This document shows, one piece after another, positions 9,198-17,920 of a stretch of DNA of 64,000 nt. How positions within the stretch are numbered: the stretch's first letter is position 1; every line of letters begins with the position of its first letter. The position numbers and the translations under genes were made by a program. Under the pieces are notes generated by a model. The model was not told where the DNA came from, did no database searches, and was given only the letters and a program-made list of their open reading frames with translations. Source of the stretch: CAZJBS01 sp964544475 (GTDB lineage Bacteria > CLD3 > SB21); NCBI GenBank assembly GCA_964544475.1, contig CAZJBS010000002.1, positions 199,928 through 263,927 of the forward strand. The letters run 5' to 3'.

Positions 9198-9326
9198 ACG
9201 TCAGGCTGAGTAGCACGTCAGGATGAGCGGTACGTCAGGCTGAGCGGTACGTCAGGCTGAGCGCAGTCGAAGCCTGTGATATTCTGTTCGGATTCGGACG
9301 TCAGGCTGAGCGCAGTCGAAGCCTGA
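9198..9326. repeat. Degenerate 17-bp tandem repeats and two longer palindromic copies
   Basis: Three consecutive 17-bp units based on ACGTCAGGCTGAGCGGT start at 9198, 9215 and 9232. Two longer copies follow at 9249-9276 and 9298-9326, in which the core continues through CGCAGTCGAAGCCTG. In the long form TCAGGCT and AGCCTGA pair as a 7-bp hairpin. The whole 9139-9436 interval is non-coding. The spacing is too short and irregular for a CRISPR array. Confidence 0.8.
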
Positions 9327-9436
9327 CACACCACACTCTTCTTGATCATAAAAAATCCGACGACAGAAATCTATCGCGATTTTTCCGCCCAGTCAACAGG
9401 ATATTGCGAAAGCCGCATCGCCGCGACCTCGCCAGA

Positions 9437-9919
9437 CTAGATGGAGAGGGTGATTTGGCCAGTGATGCCGTTGTAGAAAAGCGTGCAGTGTTGCAAAACA
9501 TCTCTACCTATCAGCGCCAACAATTTTTGGGGAGCCAAGGCTGCTCCGATTGCGCCGCTCTCGATTGAAATGGGCAAACCAGTGATTTGAACTTGAATTG
9601 GATAGACATTCTGTGGAGTTGAAGAGTGTGAGGCAGATGCCACATTCACAACGTTTGTAACAGGAAGTTGTAACTTTTGCGCCGCCTCATCATCGATACA
9701 AGTCGAAGTTGCGCCTGTGTCGATAAGGGCTAAACCCGAGATTGGCTGCGGAACTGGTTTTCCTTGTTGTAACAATTGCTCGGCAATACTCTGAGCCAGA
9801 CCTATTGTGACTTGAACGCAAGGACCTTGCCTCTGAAGCACTATCCCGGGGTTAACTTTTACGACTTGCCCTTGATTGTTTGTGGCTTGGGCATTAAACT
9901 GAATGTGCAGAATCGGCAC
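9437..9919 (-). CDS. Retropepsin-like aspartic protease domain protein
   Basis: The 160-aa product has a single catalytic motif ALIDTGATSTCID with D67-T-G-A, followed by a hydrophobic-hydrophobic-Gly segment near the C-terminus (LLALIGRDVLQHC). This is the layout of clan AA single-domain proteases that act as dimers. There is no signal peptide and no transmembrane segment. It overlaps the small upstream gene by 26 nt in another frame, so the two are surely co-transcribed. The base composition is more AT-rich than the neighbours, which suggests acquisition. Similar two-gene pairs (small unknown plus aspartyl protease) occur in other bacteria. The substrate is unknown. Confidence 0.75.
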   Translation of the reverse strand: MPILHIQFNAQATNNQGQVVKVNPGIVLQRQGPCVQVTIGLAQSIAEQLLQQGKPVPQPISGLALIDTGATSTCIDDEAAQKLQLPVTNVVNVASASHSSTPQNVYPIQVQITGLPISIESGAIGAALAPQKLLALIGRDVLQHCTLFYNGITGQITLSI

Positions 9920-10151
9920 GAAGGAGTCCTAAAGTTAATGCTGGTACATAAACAAGTTGTTCAGATTCTTCAACTTGCCGAACCAAAAATGATTCAATAC
10001 CGAATCGCCGAGCTCCTTCTGATAGTGCGGCCGTAGGATTATCAAAAAGCCCAACTAGTTCATCATTTTTGATGAGGACAAATTTTCCGGCGGCGCTTTT
10101 CAGCCATTCGGAGCGGTTTTGTTCAAAGAACTGGCGCTCTTTTTCTAGCAT
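9894..10151 (-). CDS. Small protein paired with the aspartic protease (DUF5678-like)
   Basis: I place the start at the ATG at 10151 because AAAGGATC lies about 9 nt upstream. The longer open frame to 10208 adds residues without a ribosome site. The 85-residue product reads FEQNRSEWLKSAAGKFVLIKN, then DNPTAALSEGARRFG, which resembles short DUF5678-type proteins in which a small beta strand precedes an Ala-rich helix. The last 26 nt overlap the protease start, implying translational coupling. It may be an antitoxin-like, inhibitor or substrate partner of the protease, but nothing here shows which. Confidence 0.65.
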   Translation of the reverse strand: MLEKERQFFEQNRSEWLKSAAGKFVLIKNDELVGLFDNPTAALSEGARRFGIESFLVRQVEESEQLVYVPALTLGLLRADSAHSV

Positions 10152-10330
10152 ATGAGATCCTTTTCTTGATTGGTACGTTATGATAAGGGATCTTTCAAAT
10201 AAAATCAAGTAGTCTGACGCGACATCTGTGGCGTTCGATCGCCGACAAGCCGATCCGAGGAATCGTGGTGCCGCCCAGCGTTATCTGCAATCCCAAGTAA
10301 ACCGTACGACCATTAAGTATCGGATAGACC

Positions 10331-11023
10331 ATGAAAACCCTTGGAATAATCGGCGGGCTGAGTTGGTTTTCGACGGCCGTTTATTATCGGACCATTAATC
10401 AACTGACCAATGAACGGCTTGGCGGCTCGCATTCGGCCCGGCTGTTGCTCTACTCGGTTGACTTCGACGACTTCAAAACCCTGCAGGAAAAAAACGACTG
10501 GGACCGCATCGGACACATGTTTACGGATATTTCCATGAAGCTGCAACATGCCGGCGCGGACTGTATTGTCATGGCGACCAATACGCCGCATCTGGTGGCC
10601 GATACCATCAGGGAACGAATCAACATCCCATTGCTGCACATTGCCGAAGAGACCGCCAGGGAAATCAACCGGCACCACATGACTAAAGTCGGCCTGCTCG
10701 GCACGAAATTCACCATGGAGCATGCCTTCTTCAAAGACCGGCTGGCAAAATTCCATATTGAGACGATCGTTCCCGGCGATGCCGACAGGGAGTTTATTCA
10801 CGCCTCCATTTTCAACGAATTGACCAGAGGCATTTTCTCTGAAGAGACCAGGGAAAGATACAAGGACATCATCGGGAAATTGAAATCAAACGGGGCGGAA
10901 GGCGTGATCTTTGGTTGTACGGAGATAGCCTTGCTCATACGGCAGGACGACACCCGCGTCACGATTTTTGACACCACCGCCATTCATTCAAAGGCCGCGG
11001 TGGATTTTGCCCTGTCTTCGTGA
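10331..11023 (+). CDS. Aspartate/glutamate racemase family protein (YgeA type)
   Basis: The 230-aa product begins with the nucleotide-like loop GIIGGLSWFST and carries the two catalytic positions of the Asp/Glu racemase fold at T83 (MATNTPH) and C196 (FGCTEIALL). Thr in place of the first Cys is the arrangement of E. coli YgeA, a PLP-independent racemase with one-sided preference for L-substrates. It would interconvert L- and D-aspartate or glutamate for wall or signalling use. It is a single gene; the minus-strand BrnTA pair follows it convergently. Substrate is inferred from the family. Confidence 0.85.
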   Translation: MKTLGIIGGLSWFSTAVYYRTINQLTNERLGGSHSARLLLYSVDFDDFKTLQEKNDWDRIGHMFTDISMKLQHAGADCIVMATNTPHLVADTIRERINIPLLHIAEETAREINRHHMTKVGLLGTKFTMEHAFFKDRLAKFHIETIVPGDADREFIHASIFNELTRGIFSEETRERYKDIIGKLKSNGAEGVIFGCTEIALLIRQDDTRVTIFDTTAIHSKAAVDFALSS

Positions 11024-11082
11024 GTGCCGTGCGGGGGATTCTGGATCGCCACGTTAAGCGATGTGTCCAGGCTCTGAACTTA

Positions 11083-11298
11083 TTAAGTCGTTTTCCATTG
11101 CAGAGAAAGGCGGCGGGATGACGCGGCGCAATCGCGCAAATACAGATTGATAAGAGTCTGATAAGGAATTTCCGCTTCTTCAGAGAGCTTCTTGAAATAC
11201 TTAATGGTTTCTTCGTCAAGCCGTATGGTCACCTGCCGTTTGAGACGGCTGGCATAAGGATTCTTCTTTGCTTTTGAAAAATCATATTCTTTTCTCAT
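11083..11298 (-). CDS. brnA: BrnA-type antitoxin
   Basis: The 71-aa product is a ribbon-helix-helix DNA-binding antitoxin: VTIRLDEETIKYFKKLSEEAEIPYQTLINLYLRDCA matches the CopG/BrnA core at residues 23-58. BrnA neutralises the ribonuclease BrnT and represses the shared promoter. It starts 3 nt after the toxin gene, the usual brnT-brnA order. The AT-rich composition differs from flanking genes. The antitoxin frame is intact even though the toxin frame is not. Confidence 0.85.
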   Translation of the reverse strand: MRKEYDFSKAKKNPYASRLKRQVTIRLDEETIKYFKKLSEEAEIPYQTLINLYLRDCAASSRRLSLQWKTT

Positions 11299-11301
11299 GG
11301 A

Positions 11302-11593
11302 TCACCGCCTTTTCCAATAGTATTTCTGCTCCTTGCGGGTTGCTTTGCGGGCAGAAATGATTCTTATTATTTCATCGTTTTTGCGATAACAGTGGCAGAC
11401 AACCAGAAGACGAAGACTGGAACTCAAGCCAAGTAGTATAAACCTGTCTTCTTCCTCCGAATGGTCCGGGTCCTGAAGAAGTAAAGCATTTTCGTCGGAA
11501 AATGCAGTTTGTCCCTGTTCAAAATGAGACGCCGTGATTCTTTTTGTTTTGGGAGTTTTTGTTCTCGTCCCATTCAAAGGAGATATTCACCAT
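11302..11593 (-). pseudogene. brnT: brnT toxin gene with one-base frameshift near the 5' end
   Basis: BrnT is a small ribonuclease toxin. Reading from the ATG at 11593 gives the classical N-terminus (ISFEWDENKNSQNKKNHGVSF) and then a stop. The rest of the toxin (EQGQTAFSDEN ... RIISARKATRKEQKYYW) continues in another frame. One T removed from the TTTT run at 11521-11524 joins both parts into a 96-aa protein of normal BrnT length. The shorter open frame starting at 11577 would replace the conserved FEWDENK segment with an unrelated basic sequence, so it is unlikely to be a native start. This is either a true inactivating mutation or a homopolymer sequencing error. Confidence 0.8.
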
Positions 11594-11640
11594 AACTACA
11601 ACGTAATTATATCATAATGTTTTGTCAAGATTTTTGTCCG
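11594..11640 (-). promoter_or_regulatory. Likely brnTA promoter and operator
   Basis: On the minus strand TTGACA (11623-11628) lies 17 nt before TACGTT (11600-11605). An ATTAT-ATC-ATAAT inverted repeat at 11606-11618 sits between them, where a BrnA dimer could repress. A better -10 match (TATAAT at 11606-11611) is spaced only 11 nt from TTGACA, so the assignment is tentative. Confidence 0.4.
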
Positions 11641-11812
11641 ATTTGCCGTCATGGTTACAAAAACTATCACCCGTCTCCATAAGCTCTCAAGCGCTCCATC
11701 GCACTTACGCTCTTCTTCTCCATTCCCATTGACAGCAAGGACATTTCCACGTACCTTTATGGTGTCCTGTCAGCAACTTCGGTTTGTTGGCCATTTTACC
11801 GAATCCAATCCT

Positions 11813-14800
11813 ATGCGACTCCTCAGTGCGTGCTGTGTCCTGTGTGTGATGGTTTCGCCATTACGGGCCGTCGATCCGTCACGCTCGCTTTCGCAATACA
11901 TGCTGGAAAGCTGGGACAAAAAGGACGGCCTGCCGCAAAACTCGGTCAATACCATCTGTCAGACACACGACGGGTACCTGTGGTTTGGAACCCAGGAAGG
12001 TCTCGTGCGATTCGACGGCATGGCGTTCCGCGTCTTTGACAAATTCAATGCACCGCCATTCCGTCACAGCATGGTGCCGTCGCTGGCCGAGGACGGGCAG
12101 GGCCGCCTGTGGATCGGCACGCGCGACGGTTTGCTGTGTCATGTGAAATCGGCTTTTCTGCGATACGACTCGCTCGACGGTTTGATGGACACCGACGTGC
12201 GGGCGCTGCTTTGCGACGGCTCAAAACTCTGGATCGGCACCGACGACTCCGGCCTTTTTGTCCGGGAAAATGACGTCATCCGCCGGGAGATACCGGACCT
12301 CACCACGGTCAATGTCCTGTGCAAGACGGGCGGGGATTCGCTGTGGATCGGCACGCTCAATGGTTTGTACGGGTATTTCCACGGACGGCTCGTCCGGCTC
12401 GATTCACTGTTTTCGCCCGGGCATGCCGAAATCCGGGCGTTGTGGCGGGACGGGGAAGGCACGTTGTGGATCGGGACGTACGGCGGCGGCGCTTTTCAAT
12501 TCCGTAATGGCGTTTTTTCGCGGGCCGATCTCGGGCCGGGATCGGAAGCCGACCTGGTGACGGCCATCCGGCATGACCGGGACGGCAACCTGTGGTTTGG
12601 CACCGACGGCGGCGGCCTGATCCGCAGGAGTGGCTTCGGCACTCGACGATTCACGACGGCCCATGGCCTGCCGATCAACGTGATCTTGTCCATGCAGGAA
12701 GATCTGGAAGGCAATCTGTGGATCGGCACGGGGGGCGGCGGTTTGCTGCGCATCAGCAATGGAAAATTCGTTTCGTACACGGCGAGGGACGGGTTGCCGT
12801 ATGACATGAGTTGGACGGTGATGGAAGGCGCGGACGGGCGCATGTGGATCGGCACGGACGGCGGGGGCCTGGCCGAACTGCGCGCGGGGGTTTTTTCGAC
12901 GTTTAACCGTTCGGGCGGCATGCCCAGCAACGTGATCATGTCCGTTTATGAAGACGCGCGCGGGCAGGTGTGGGCGGGCACACGCGGAGGCGGCGTCAGC
13001 CGGATCGATGGCAACCGTATCCGGATTTTCGGCGAGCGCGACGGCCTGCCTTCCAATGTAATCCGTTCCCTGACCGCCGACGGGCGCGGGCGCATCTGGG
13101 TGGGCACTGAGGGCCGCGGCGTTGCGTATCTGGAGGGCGCCGCCTGGCATACGATCGACAAGAGCAATGGCCTGCCAAGCAATTCCGTGCGCGCACTCAC
13201 CGGCAGCGGTTCGGACAGCGTGTGGATCGGCACCAATGCCGGCCTGGTCCTATTCGACGGCCGCGACCTGCATGTGTATGACGAAAAACAGGGTCTGTCC
13301 AACCCGTTCGTCCGATGTATTCATCAGGACGGCGCGTCGGTCTGGTGGGTGGGCACATTCGGCGGCGGCCTGAACCGGTTCAAAGACGGGCGATTCACGC
13401 CCATCCGCTCGGGCGACGGTTTGTTCGACGACATCGTGTTTTCCGTCGTGGAGGATCGCGAGGGATTTTTGTGGCTGACGAGCAATCGCGGTGTGTCCAG
13501 GGTCAGCCTGGATGAACTGCGCGCCTTTGCCGACGGAAAAATCGACAAGGTGCGGTGCGTGGTGTTTGATGAATCGGACGGCATGAAGAGCAGCGAATGC
13601 AACGGCGGCAGTCCGGGCGCGTGGCGCAGCAAGGACGGGCGCATCTGGTTTGCCACGGTCAAAGGCCTTTCGGTCATCGATCCGTCGGATATCCGGCTGA
13701 ATCGTGAACCACCGCCGGTCAACGTGGAAGAGGTGATCGTCGACGGCGAGACGGCGGACCTGTCGGGTTCCATCGAATTCGCCGCGGGCAGTCACCGGCT
13801 GGAAATCCAATACACCGGCCTCAGTTTCGTGGCGCCGCGCCGGGTCAAGTTCCGCTACAAGCTGGACGGGTTCGACCGGGACTGGGTCGATGCGGGCTCG
13901 CGACGAACGGCGTATTTTACGAATATTCCTCCCGGCGCGTACGTGTTCCATGTGCAGGCCTGCAATAACGACGGGTATTGGAATACGGCCGGGGCGTCGC
14001 TGGCGTTTGTACTGAAACCGTTTTTCTGGCAGACGTGGTGGTTCCAGTTGGGCGGTGTTGGCCTGCTGATCGGCATCGTCGTGGGACTTTACCGCCTCCG
14101 CGTCCGAACCCTTGCGGCCCGGCAGGTAAAACTCGAACGACTCGTCGGCGAAAAGACGCACCAGCTGGCCGAACAAAAAATTGCGCTGGAAGTGGCGCTG
14201 AAGGATCTGAAAGATACGCAGACTCAGCTTGTCCATACGGCCAAAATGTCCAGCCTGGTGCAATTGGTGGCCGGCATGGCGCATGAGATCAACAACCCGA
14301 TGACCATTATTCACGGCAATCTTCCCCATCTCGAAGATCGCATTTTGCAGTTGACCCGGACGCTGGAAGACACGAAAACGGCGCTGACGACGGCCGCGAC
14401 GCCCGAAGCCGTGATGAAAGCGGTGGAATGGAATTATGAACCGGTCCGCGACGAGACGATGGATATTCTGAAAAGCTGCAACCTGGCCGTCGAACGCATC
14501 AAACGGATCATCGTGAATCTCAGGAATTTCTCGCGCCTGGAGGAAGCGGAACTGAAAGAGGTCGACGTGCACGAAGGGCTGGACAGCGCCATCCAGTTTA
14601 TTGCGCCCAATTTCGGCGAGCGCGTGACTTTTCATCGCCGGTTTGCCGAACTGCCACGCATTTCGTGTTTCGCCGGACAGCTGAACCAGGTTTTCTTGAA
14701 TCTAATTCTGAATGCCGCGGAATCGGTTGAGGAACGCAACCACGTGCAGGGACGCGCCGGCGGCCAGGTGTGGATTATGACGGAAGAAGCGCATCCGGAG

Positions 14801-15034
14801 AACGATGCCGGCAGGAAGTGGATTCGCGTGACGGTGAAAGATGACGGGATGGGTATTCCGCCGGCGTATCGGGACAAACTATTCGATCCGTTCTTCACCA
14901 CCAAACCGATCGGCAGCGGCACGGGATTGGGCTTGTCCATTTGCTACGGTATTGTGCGCAAACACAACGGGCGGATTTACCCCGTCTTTGAAAACGAGCA
15001 CGGCGCGGCGTTTGTCGTGGAGATACCTTACTAA
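11813..15034 (+). CDS. Double seven-bladed propeller sensor histidine kinase
   Basis: The start is set at ATG 11813, which gives a signal peptide (MRLLSACCVLCVMVSPLRA); the open frame reaches 11651 but lacks it. About 1073 aa. Fourteen Reg_prop repeats of the LWIGT...GGL type (about residues 35-620) make two periplasmic seven-bladed propellers. A Y_Y_Y domain (about 645-725), one membrane helix (about 735-760), a coiled coil, a HisKA dimerisation domain with phospho-acceptor H824 in MAHEINNP, and an HATPase (NLILNAAES, DDGMGIP, GTGLGLSI) follow. It ends without the receiver and AraC domains found in Bacteroides hybrid systems, and no response regulator lies nearby. The ligand is unknown, though relatives sense polysaccharide fragments. 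Confidence 0.9.
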   Translation: MRLLSACCVLCVMVSPLRAVDPSRSLSQYMLESWDKKDGLPQNSVNTICQTHDGYLWFGTQEGLVRFDGMAFRVFDKFNAPPFRHSMVPSLAEDGQGRLWIGTRDGLLCHVKSAFLRYDSLDGLMDTDVRALLCDGSKLWIGTDDSGLFVRENDVIRREIPDLTTVNVLCKTGGDSLWIGTLNGLYGYFHGRLVRLDSLFSPGHAEIRALWRDGEGTLWIGTYGGGAFQFRNGVFSRADLGPGSEADLVTAIRHDRDGNLWFGTDGGGLIRRSGFGTRRFTTAHGLPINVILSMQEDLEGNLWIGTGGGGLLRISNGKFVSYTARDGLPYDMSWTVMEGADGRMWIGTDGGGLAELRAGVFSTFNRSGGMPSNVIMSVYEDARGQVWAGTRGGGVSRIDGNRIRIFGERDGLPSNVIRSLTADGRGRIWVGTEGRGVAYLEGAAWHTIDKSNGLPSNSVRALTGSGSDSVWIGTNAGLVLFDGRDLHVYDEKQGLSNPFVRCIHQDGASVWWVGTFGGGLNRFKDGRFTPIRSGDGLFDDIVFSVVEDREGFLWLTSNRGVSRVSLDELRAFADGKIDKVRCVVFDESDGMKSSECNGGSPGAWRSKDGRIWFATVKGLSVIDPSDIRLNREPPPVNVEEVIVDGETADLSGSIEFAAGSHRLEIQYTGLSFVAPRRVKFRYKLDGFDRDWVDAGSRRTAYFTNIPPGAYVFHVQACNNDGYWNTAGASLAFVLKPFFWQTWWFQLGGVGLLIGIVVGLYRLRVRTLAARQVKLERLVGEKTHQLAEQKIALEVALKDLKDTQTQLVHTAKMSSLVQLVAGMAHEINNPMTIIHGNLPHLEDRILQLTRTLEDTKTALTTAATPEAVMKAVEWNYEPVRDETMDILKSCNLAVERIKRIIVNLRNFSRLEEAELKEVDVHEGLDSAIQFIAPNFGERVTFHRRFAELPRISCFAGQLNQVFLNLILNAAESVEERNHVQGRAGGQVWIMTEEAHPENDAGRKWIRVTVKDDGMGIPPAYRDKLFDPFFTTKPIGSGTGLGLSICYGIVRKHNGRIYPVFENEHGAAFVVEIPY

Positions 15035-15047
15035 GAAGCCGTCCGGC

Positions 15048-15359
15048 TTACCAGAGGGTTCCCATCGCGTAGATGATAAAGACGACGGCCGCCAGAGAGG
15101 GAAGGCCGCACACGGCGAGCGCCCACGTCAGGCTGCGTCGTCGATACAGGAACCATGACATACTGGTACCGAGAAGAGCCCAGAACGGGTACGACCAGAC
15201 GATCAACACAAACAACCACGCGCTCCAGCGTCCTTCGGCGCCCGGCGCATCAAACGCCGCCAGCGAAGCGCCGGCCGAAAACAACCACGGCAGCATGGCG
15301 ACGGCCATGAGCGTTTGACCGGCGACCAATAACCATTTCACACGGGTGTGGTTCATCAT
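15048..15359 (-). CDS. Small three-helix membrane protein, unknown
   Basis: The 103-aa product has hydrophobic segments at about residues 9-30, 45-66 and 76-100 with a short basic loop YRRRS. I recognise no family. Its start overlaps the crotonase stop by 4 nt (ATGA), so it is the last gene of the ddl-peptidase-crotonase transcript. It is convergent with the kinase gene. Confidence 0.6.
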   Translation of the reverse strand: MMNHTRVKWLLVAGQTLMAVAMLPWLFSAGASLAAFDAPGAEGRWSAWLFVLIVWSYPFWALLGTSMSWFLYRRRSLTWALAVCGLPSLAAVVFIIYAMGTLW

Positions 15360-16138
15360 TTGCCCTGGAAGTTTGCTTTTCGTTTTTCCAGAAACGCTTT
15401 TGTGCCTTCTTTCATGTCATCGGATGAGAAGACCAGGCCGAAAAGATTGGCTTCAAAATTGAGACCCTCGGCCAGCGTCATTTCCAAACCGCTCTGGACC
15501 GCTTCCAGCGTCAGTTTGACGGCCACGGGCGCTTTGGAAGCCACCGTGGTCAGAATTTTTTCACAGGTGGAAATGAGTTCTTCCTTTTTGGCGACTTTAT
15601 TGGCGAGACCGATACGGTACGCCTCATCCGCGCCGATCATGTCGCCCGTGCACAATATTTCGAGGGCGCGTCCCTTGCCGACAAGCCGGGGCAGCCGCTG
15701 GGTGCCGCCATTGCCCGCGATCAATCCCAGATTCACTTCCGGCTGGCCGAATTTCGCATGCTCGGCCGCGACGCGCATGTGACAGGCCATCGACAGTTCG
15801 CATCCGCCACCCAGGGCAAATCCATTGACGGCGGCGATCACCGGTTTGTGCATGCGCTCAATATAACACAGGACCATTTCGCTGCGCAGGGCAAACTCCT
15901 TCGCCGTCACGGGAGACAGCGTGGCGAGTTCACTGATATCGGCCCCCGCCACAAACGCTTTTTCGCCGCTGCCGGTCAGAATGACGCCGGCCACTCCGGC
16001 ATCCGCATTCACTTTCTGGAAGGCATCATACAATTCGAGAAACGTTTCCGAATTGAGCGCATTTAATTTGTCCGGACGGTTGATGGTGATGACGGCCAGC
16101 TTGTTCCGGATCTCGAAAAGCAGGTTTTTGTACGACAT
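15356..16138 (-). CDS. Enoyl-CoA hydratase/isomerase (crotonase family)
   Basis: It hydrates trans-2-enoyl-CoA to 3-hydroxyacyl-CoA, as in beta-oxidation or butyrate-type pathways. The oxyanion-hole segments AFVAGADISEL (about 61-71) and GFALGGGCEL (107-115) and both catalytic glutamates (E114, E134 in GQPEVNLGLI) are present, so a true hydratase is expected. Length (260 aa) is standard. It lies 30 nt after the M28 peptidase gene and overlaps the small membrane protein gene by 4 nt. No other beta-oxidation gene is nearby, so the exact substrate chain length is open. Confidence 0.9.
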   Translation of the reverse strand: MSYKNLLFEIRNKLAVITINRPDKLNALNSETFLELYDAFQKVNADAGVAGVILTGSGEKAFVAGADISELATLSPVTAKEFALRSEMVLCYIERMHKPVIAAVNGFALGGGCELSMACHMRVAAEHAKFGQPEVNLGLIAGNGGTQRLPRLVGKGRALEILCTGDMIGADEAYRIGLANKVAKKEELISTCEKILTTVASKAPVAVKLTLEAVQSGLEMTLAEGLNFEANLFGLVFSSDDMKEGTKAFLEKRKANFQGK

Positions 16139-16168
16139 GTTGTTGCTCCGTTGGATATGGGGTTGATG

Positions 16169-17920
16169 TTACAATTGCTCCATGATACGGGCCGCCGTGG
16201 CTTTGAAGGATTCGGTTTTTTCCGACAGTCCGGTCAACACGCGTTGATCGGGCCGGATGGCCACGTCGGCGACGGAAAGAATGGCCTGGGTGTACCACGT
16301 TGTCCAGGCCTCGAGGATACGGCGTTCCCTGGAAAGATCGCCGCCGGCTTTTCGTGAATTTTCCAATTCACGCCGCAGACGATTTTCGCCCTCGAGTCTG
16401 ACCAATTCGGCGATGGACTCGGCGTTCACCGGCTCAAGGGACGCGAGGCCCAGTACGGAGGCGCCGGTCGCCGCCGCCACGCGCTTCATTTCGGCGGCGC
16501 TGACTTTGTCGGGATCGTCGCCGCTCGTGTGGTAGAATTGATCCGGAAAGTGCCACAACAGTACGGCGGGAATCAGCGCGTCGATAAACAACTGATGGTC
16601 GCTGCCGCCTTCAAACGGATTACGGGTCACCGGCCAGTTTCGTGTTTCCGCGTAACGGCTGAATACCTGCCACGTGTAGTCATTGATGAAGGAACCTTTC
16701 AGCCGCGACTCGTCCACCAGGCCCTCGCCCCATCCGGAATGTTCATCCGGAGGACGGGTCCAGATGGCGGACGGGTCGGGATATTTTTCGATCCGAAACG
16801 AGCCGCCGGTTTTGGCAACGTCTTCGCCGACCATATCCAGCGCAAAAGCGGCCTTCGTTTTGACAAATTCGATCGGGTAGGCCGTCTGCCAGTACCCTGT
16901 TCCGCCGGGTTCGAATTCCGATTTGTATTCGTCGACCCACAACATGGTGATGGTTCGTTTGGGGCGCTCCAGCGCGCCTTTGTCGATCAGGCGTTTCAGG
17001 GCGAGGGCCATCTCGAGTTGGGCGGCCGCGCCGGAAGCGTTGTCATTGGCGCCGGGTTTGTAGTGATCGATATGACTGACACACACGATGCGTTCCGCCG
17101 GCACGGTGGTCCCGCGAATCTCGGCAATGACGGTTCTGAGTTTGGCGGGCTTGAATTCGGTCTGAATACGGATCGCGGCGAGACACGCGCCTTGTGCCAG
17201 CGCTTCGCGCAATTTCGTCGTCTGGCGGCGGCTTGTCTTCAGTGCGAAGGATCTCAGCGTTTCGCTCAGGGGAATTTCCTCCTGGGCGACCAGATCCCGG
17301 TTGGATTCCGGCCGGTTGTAGGCGGGTACAAAACCCGATATGACGCCGGCGGCTCCAAAACGCTTGACGGCCTGCAGGAACAGCAATGGAGCGGGCGCAT
17401 CGCCAAAGACAAGTTTGCCTTTCACATCCTGGTCATCATAATCCTCGGCATGGCCGCCAGACCCCACGTCCACGACGTCCAGTCGAAACGATCCCGCATG
17501 GGAATTCTGAACCAGAAACACGGGTGTTCGTGCGTAGTCATTTTCCACGACCGGACTGCCCTTGTGATCCGTGATCGTGAGCGTCGCGCCGATCGGTTCC
17601 CACGTCAACCGCTGGTCGAGTTTCGAAGTATCGATCCGAAAATAGAACGGCGAGTCCGGTTCTTCCAATCCGGAAACGGGCGTGAAGCCGCCGTTTTGGA
17701 GTCCGGATCGGACATGATCGACGGCGCTGTCAAAACCGGCATTGCCGGCCACGCGCCAGTACGCGCTCAAACAGGCTACGGAAAAAAAAGCCGCGGAATC
17801 GCTGAAGTCCGATTCCAGGGCGTCTGCATAGCGGGTCGTGAATTCCAAGGTCGGTGGTTCGGATTTGGCGGCGCACGAGCATGCCGTGATGATCGTGAAG
17901 TAGGTGAGGAGCGATTTCAT
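16169..17920 (-). CDS. M28-family metallopeptidase lipoprotein
   Basis: The 583-aa product opens with a lipoprotein signal (lipobox ITAC, C14). A PA-like insert with FGAAGVISG at about 210-220 precedes the di-zinc peptidase domain. Metal ligands are visible in SHIDHYKPGANDNASGA, WVDEYKSE, LDMVGED and FYHTSGDDPDKV. M28 enzymes are mostly aminopeptidases, and this one would act in the periplasm or at the cell surface. It overlaps ddl by 4 nt upstream and sits 30 nt before the crotonase gene. Co-transcription with D-Ala-D-Ala ligase hints at peptide or muropeptide turnover, which is only an inference. Confidence 0.85.
   Translation of the reverse strand: MKSLLTYFTIITACSCAAKSEPPTLEFTTRYADALESDFSDSAAFFSVACLSAYWRVAGNAGFDSAVDHVRSGLQNGGFTPVSGLEEPDSPFYFRIDTSKLDQRLTWEPIGATLTITDHKGSPVVENDYARTPVFLVQNSHAGSFRLDVVDVGSGGHAEDYDDQDVKGKLVFGDAPAPLLFLQAVKRFGAAGVISGFVPAYNRPESNRDLVAQEEIPLSETLRSFALKTSRRQTTKLREALAQGACLAAIRIQTEFKPAKLRTVIAEIRGTTVPAERIVCVSHIDHYKPGANDNASGAAAQLEMALALKRLIDKGALERPKRTITMLWVDEYKSEFEPGGTGYWQTAYPIEFVKTKAAFALDMVGEDVAKTGGSFRIEKYPDPSAIWTRPPDEHSGWGEGLVDESRLKGSFINDYTWQVFSRYAETRNWPVTRNPFEGGSDHQLFIDALIPAVLLWHFPDQFYHTSGDDPDKVSAAEMKRVAAATGASVLGLASLEPVNAESIAELVRLEGENRLRRELENSRKAGGDLSRERRILEAWTTWYTQAILSVADVAIRPDQRVLTGLSEKTESFKATAARIMEQL

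Noticed and set aside
9198..9326. CRISPR array
   Set aside because: The 17-bp units are directly adjacent with no unique spacers, and there are no cas genes.
11302..11577. An intact brnT starting at 11577
   Set aside because: That start gives a basic N-terminus unrelated to BrnT, while the conserved FEWDENK start exists in the neighbouring frame, so a frameshift explains the data better.
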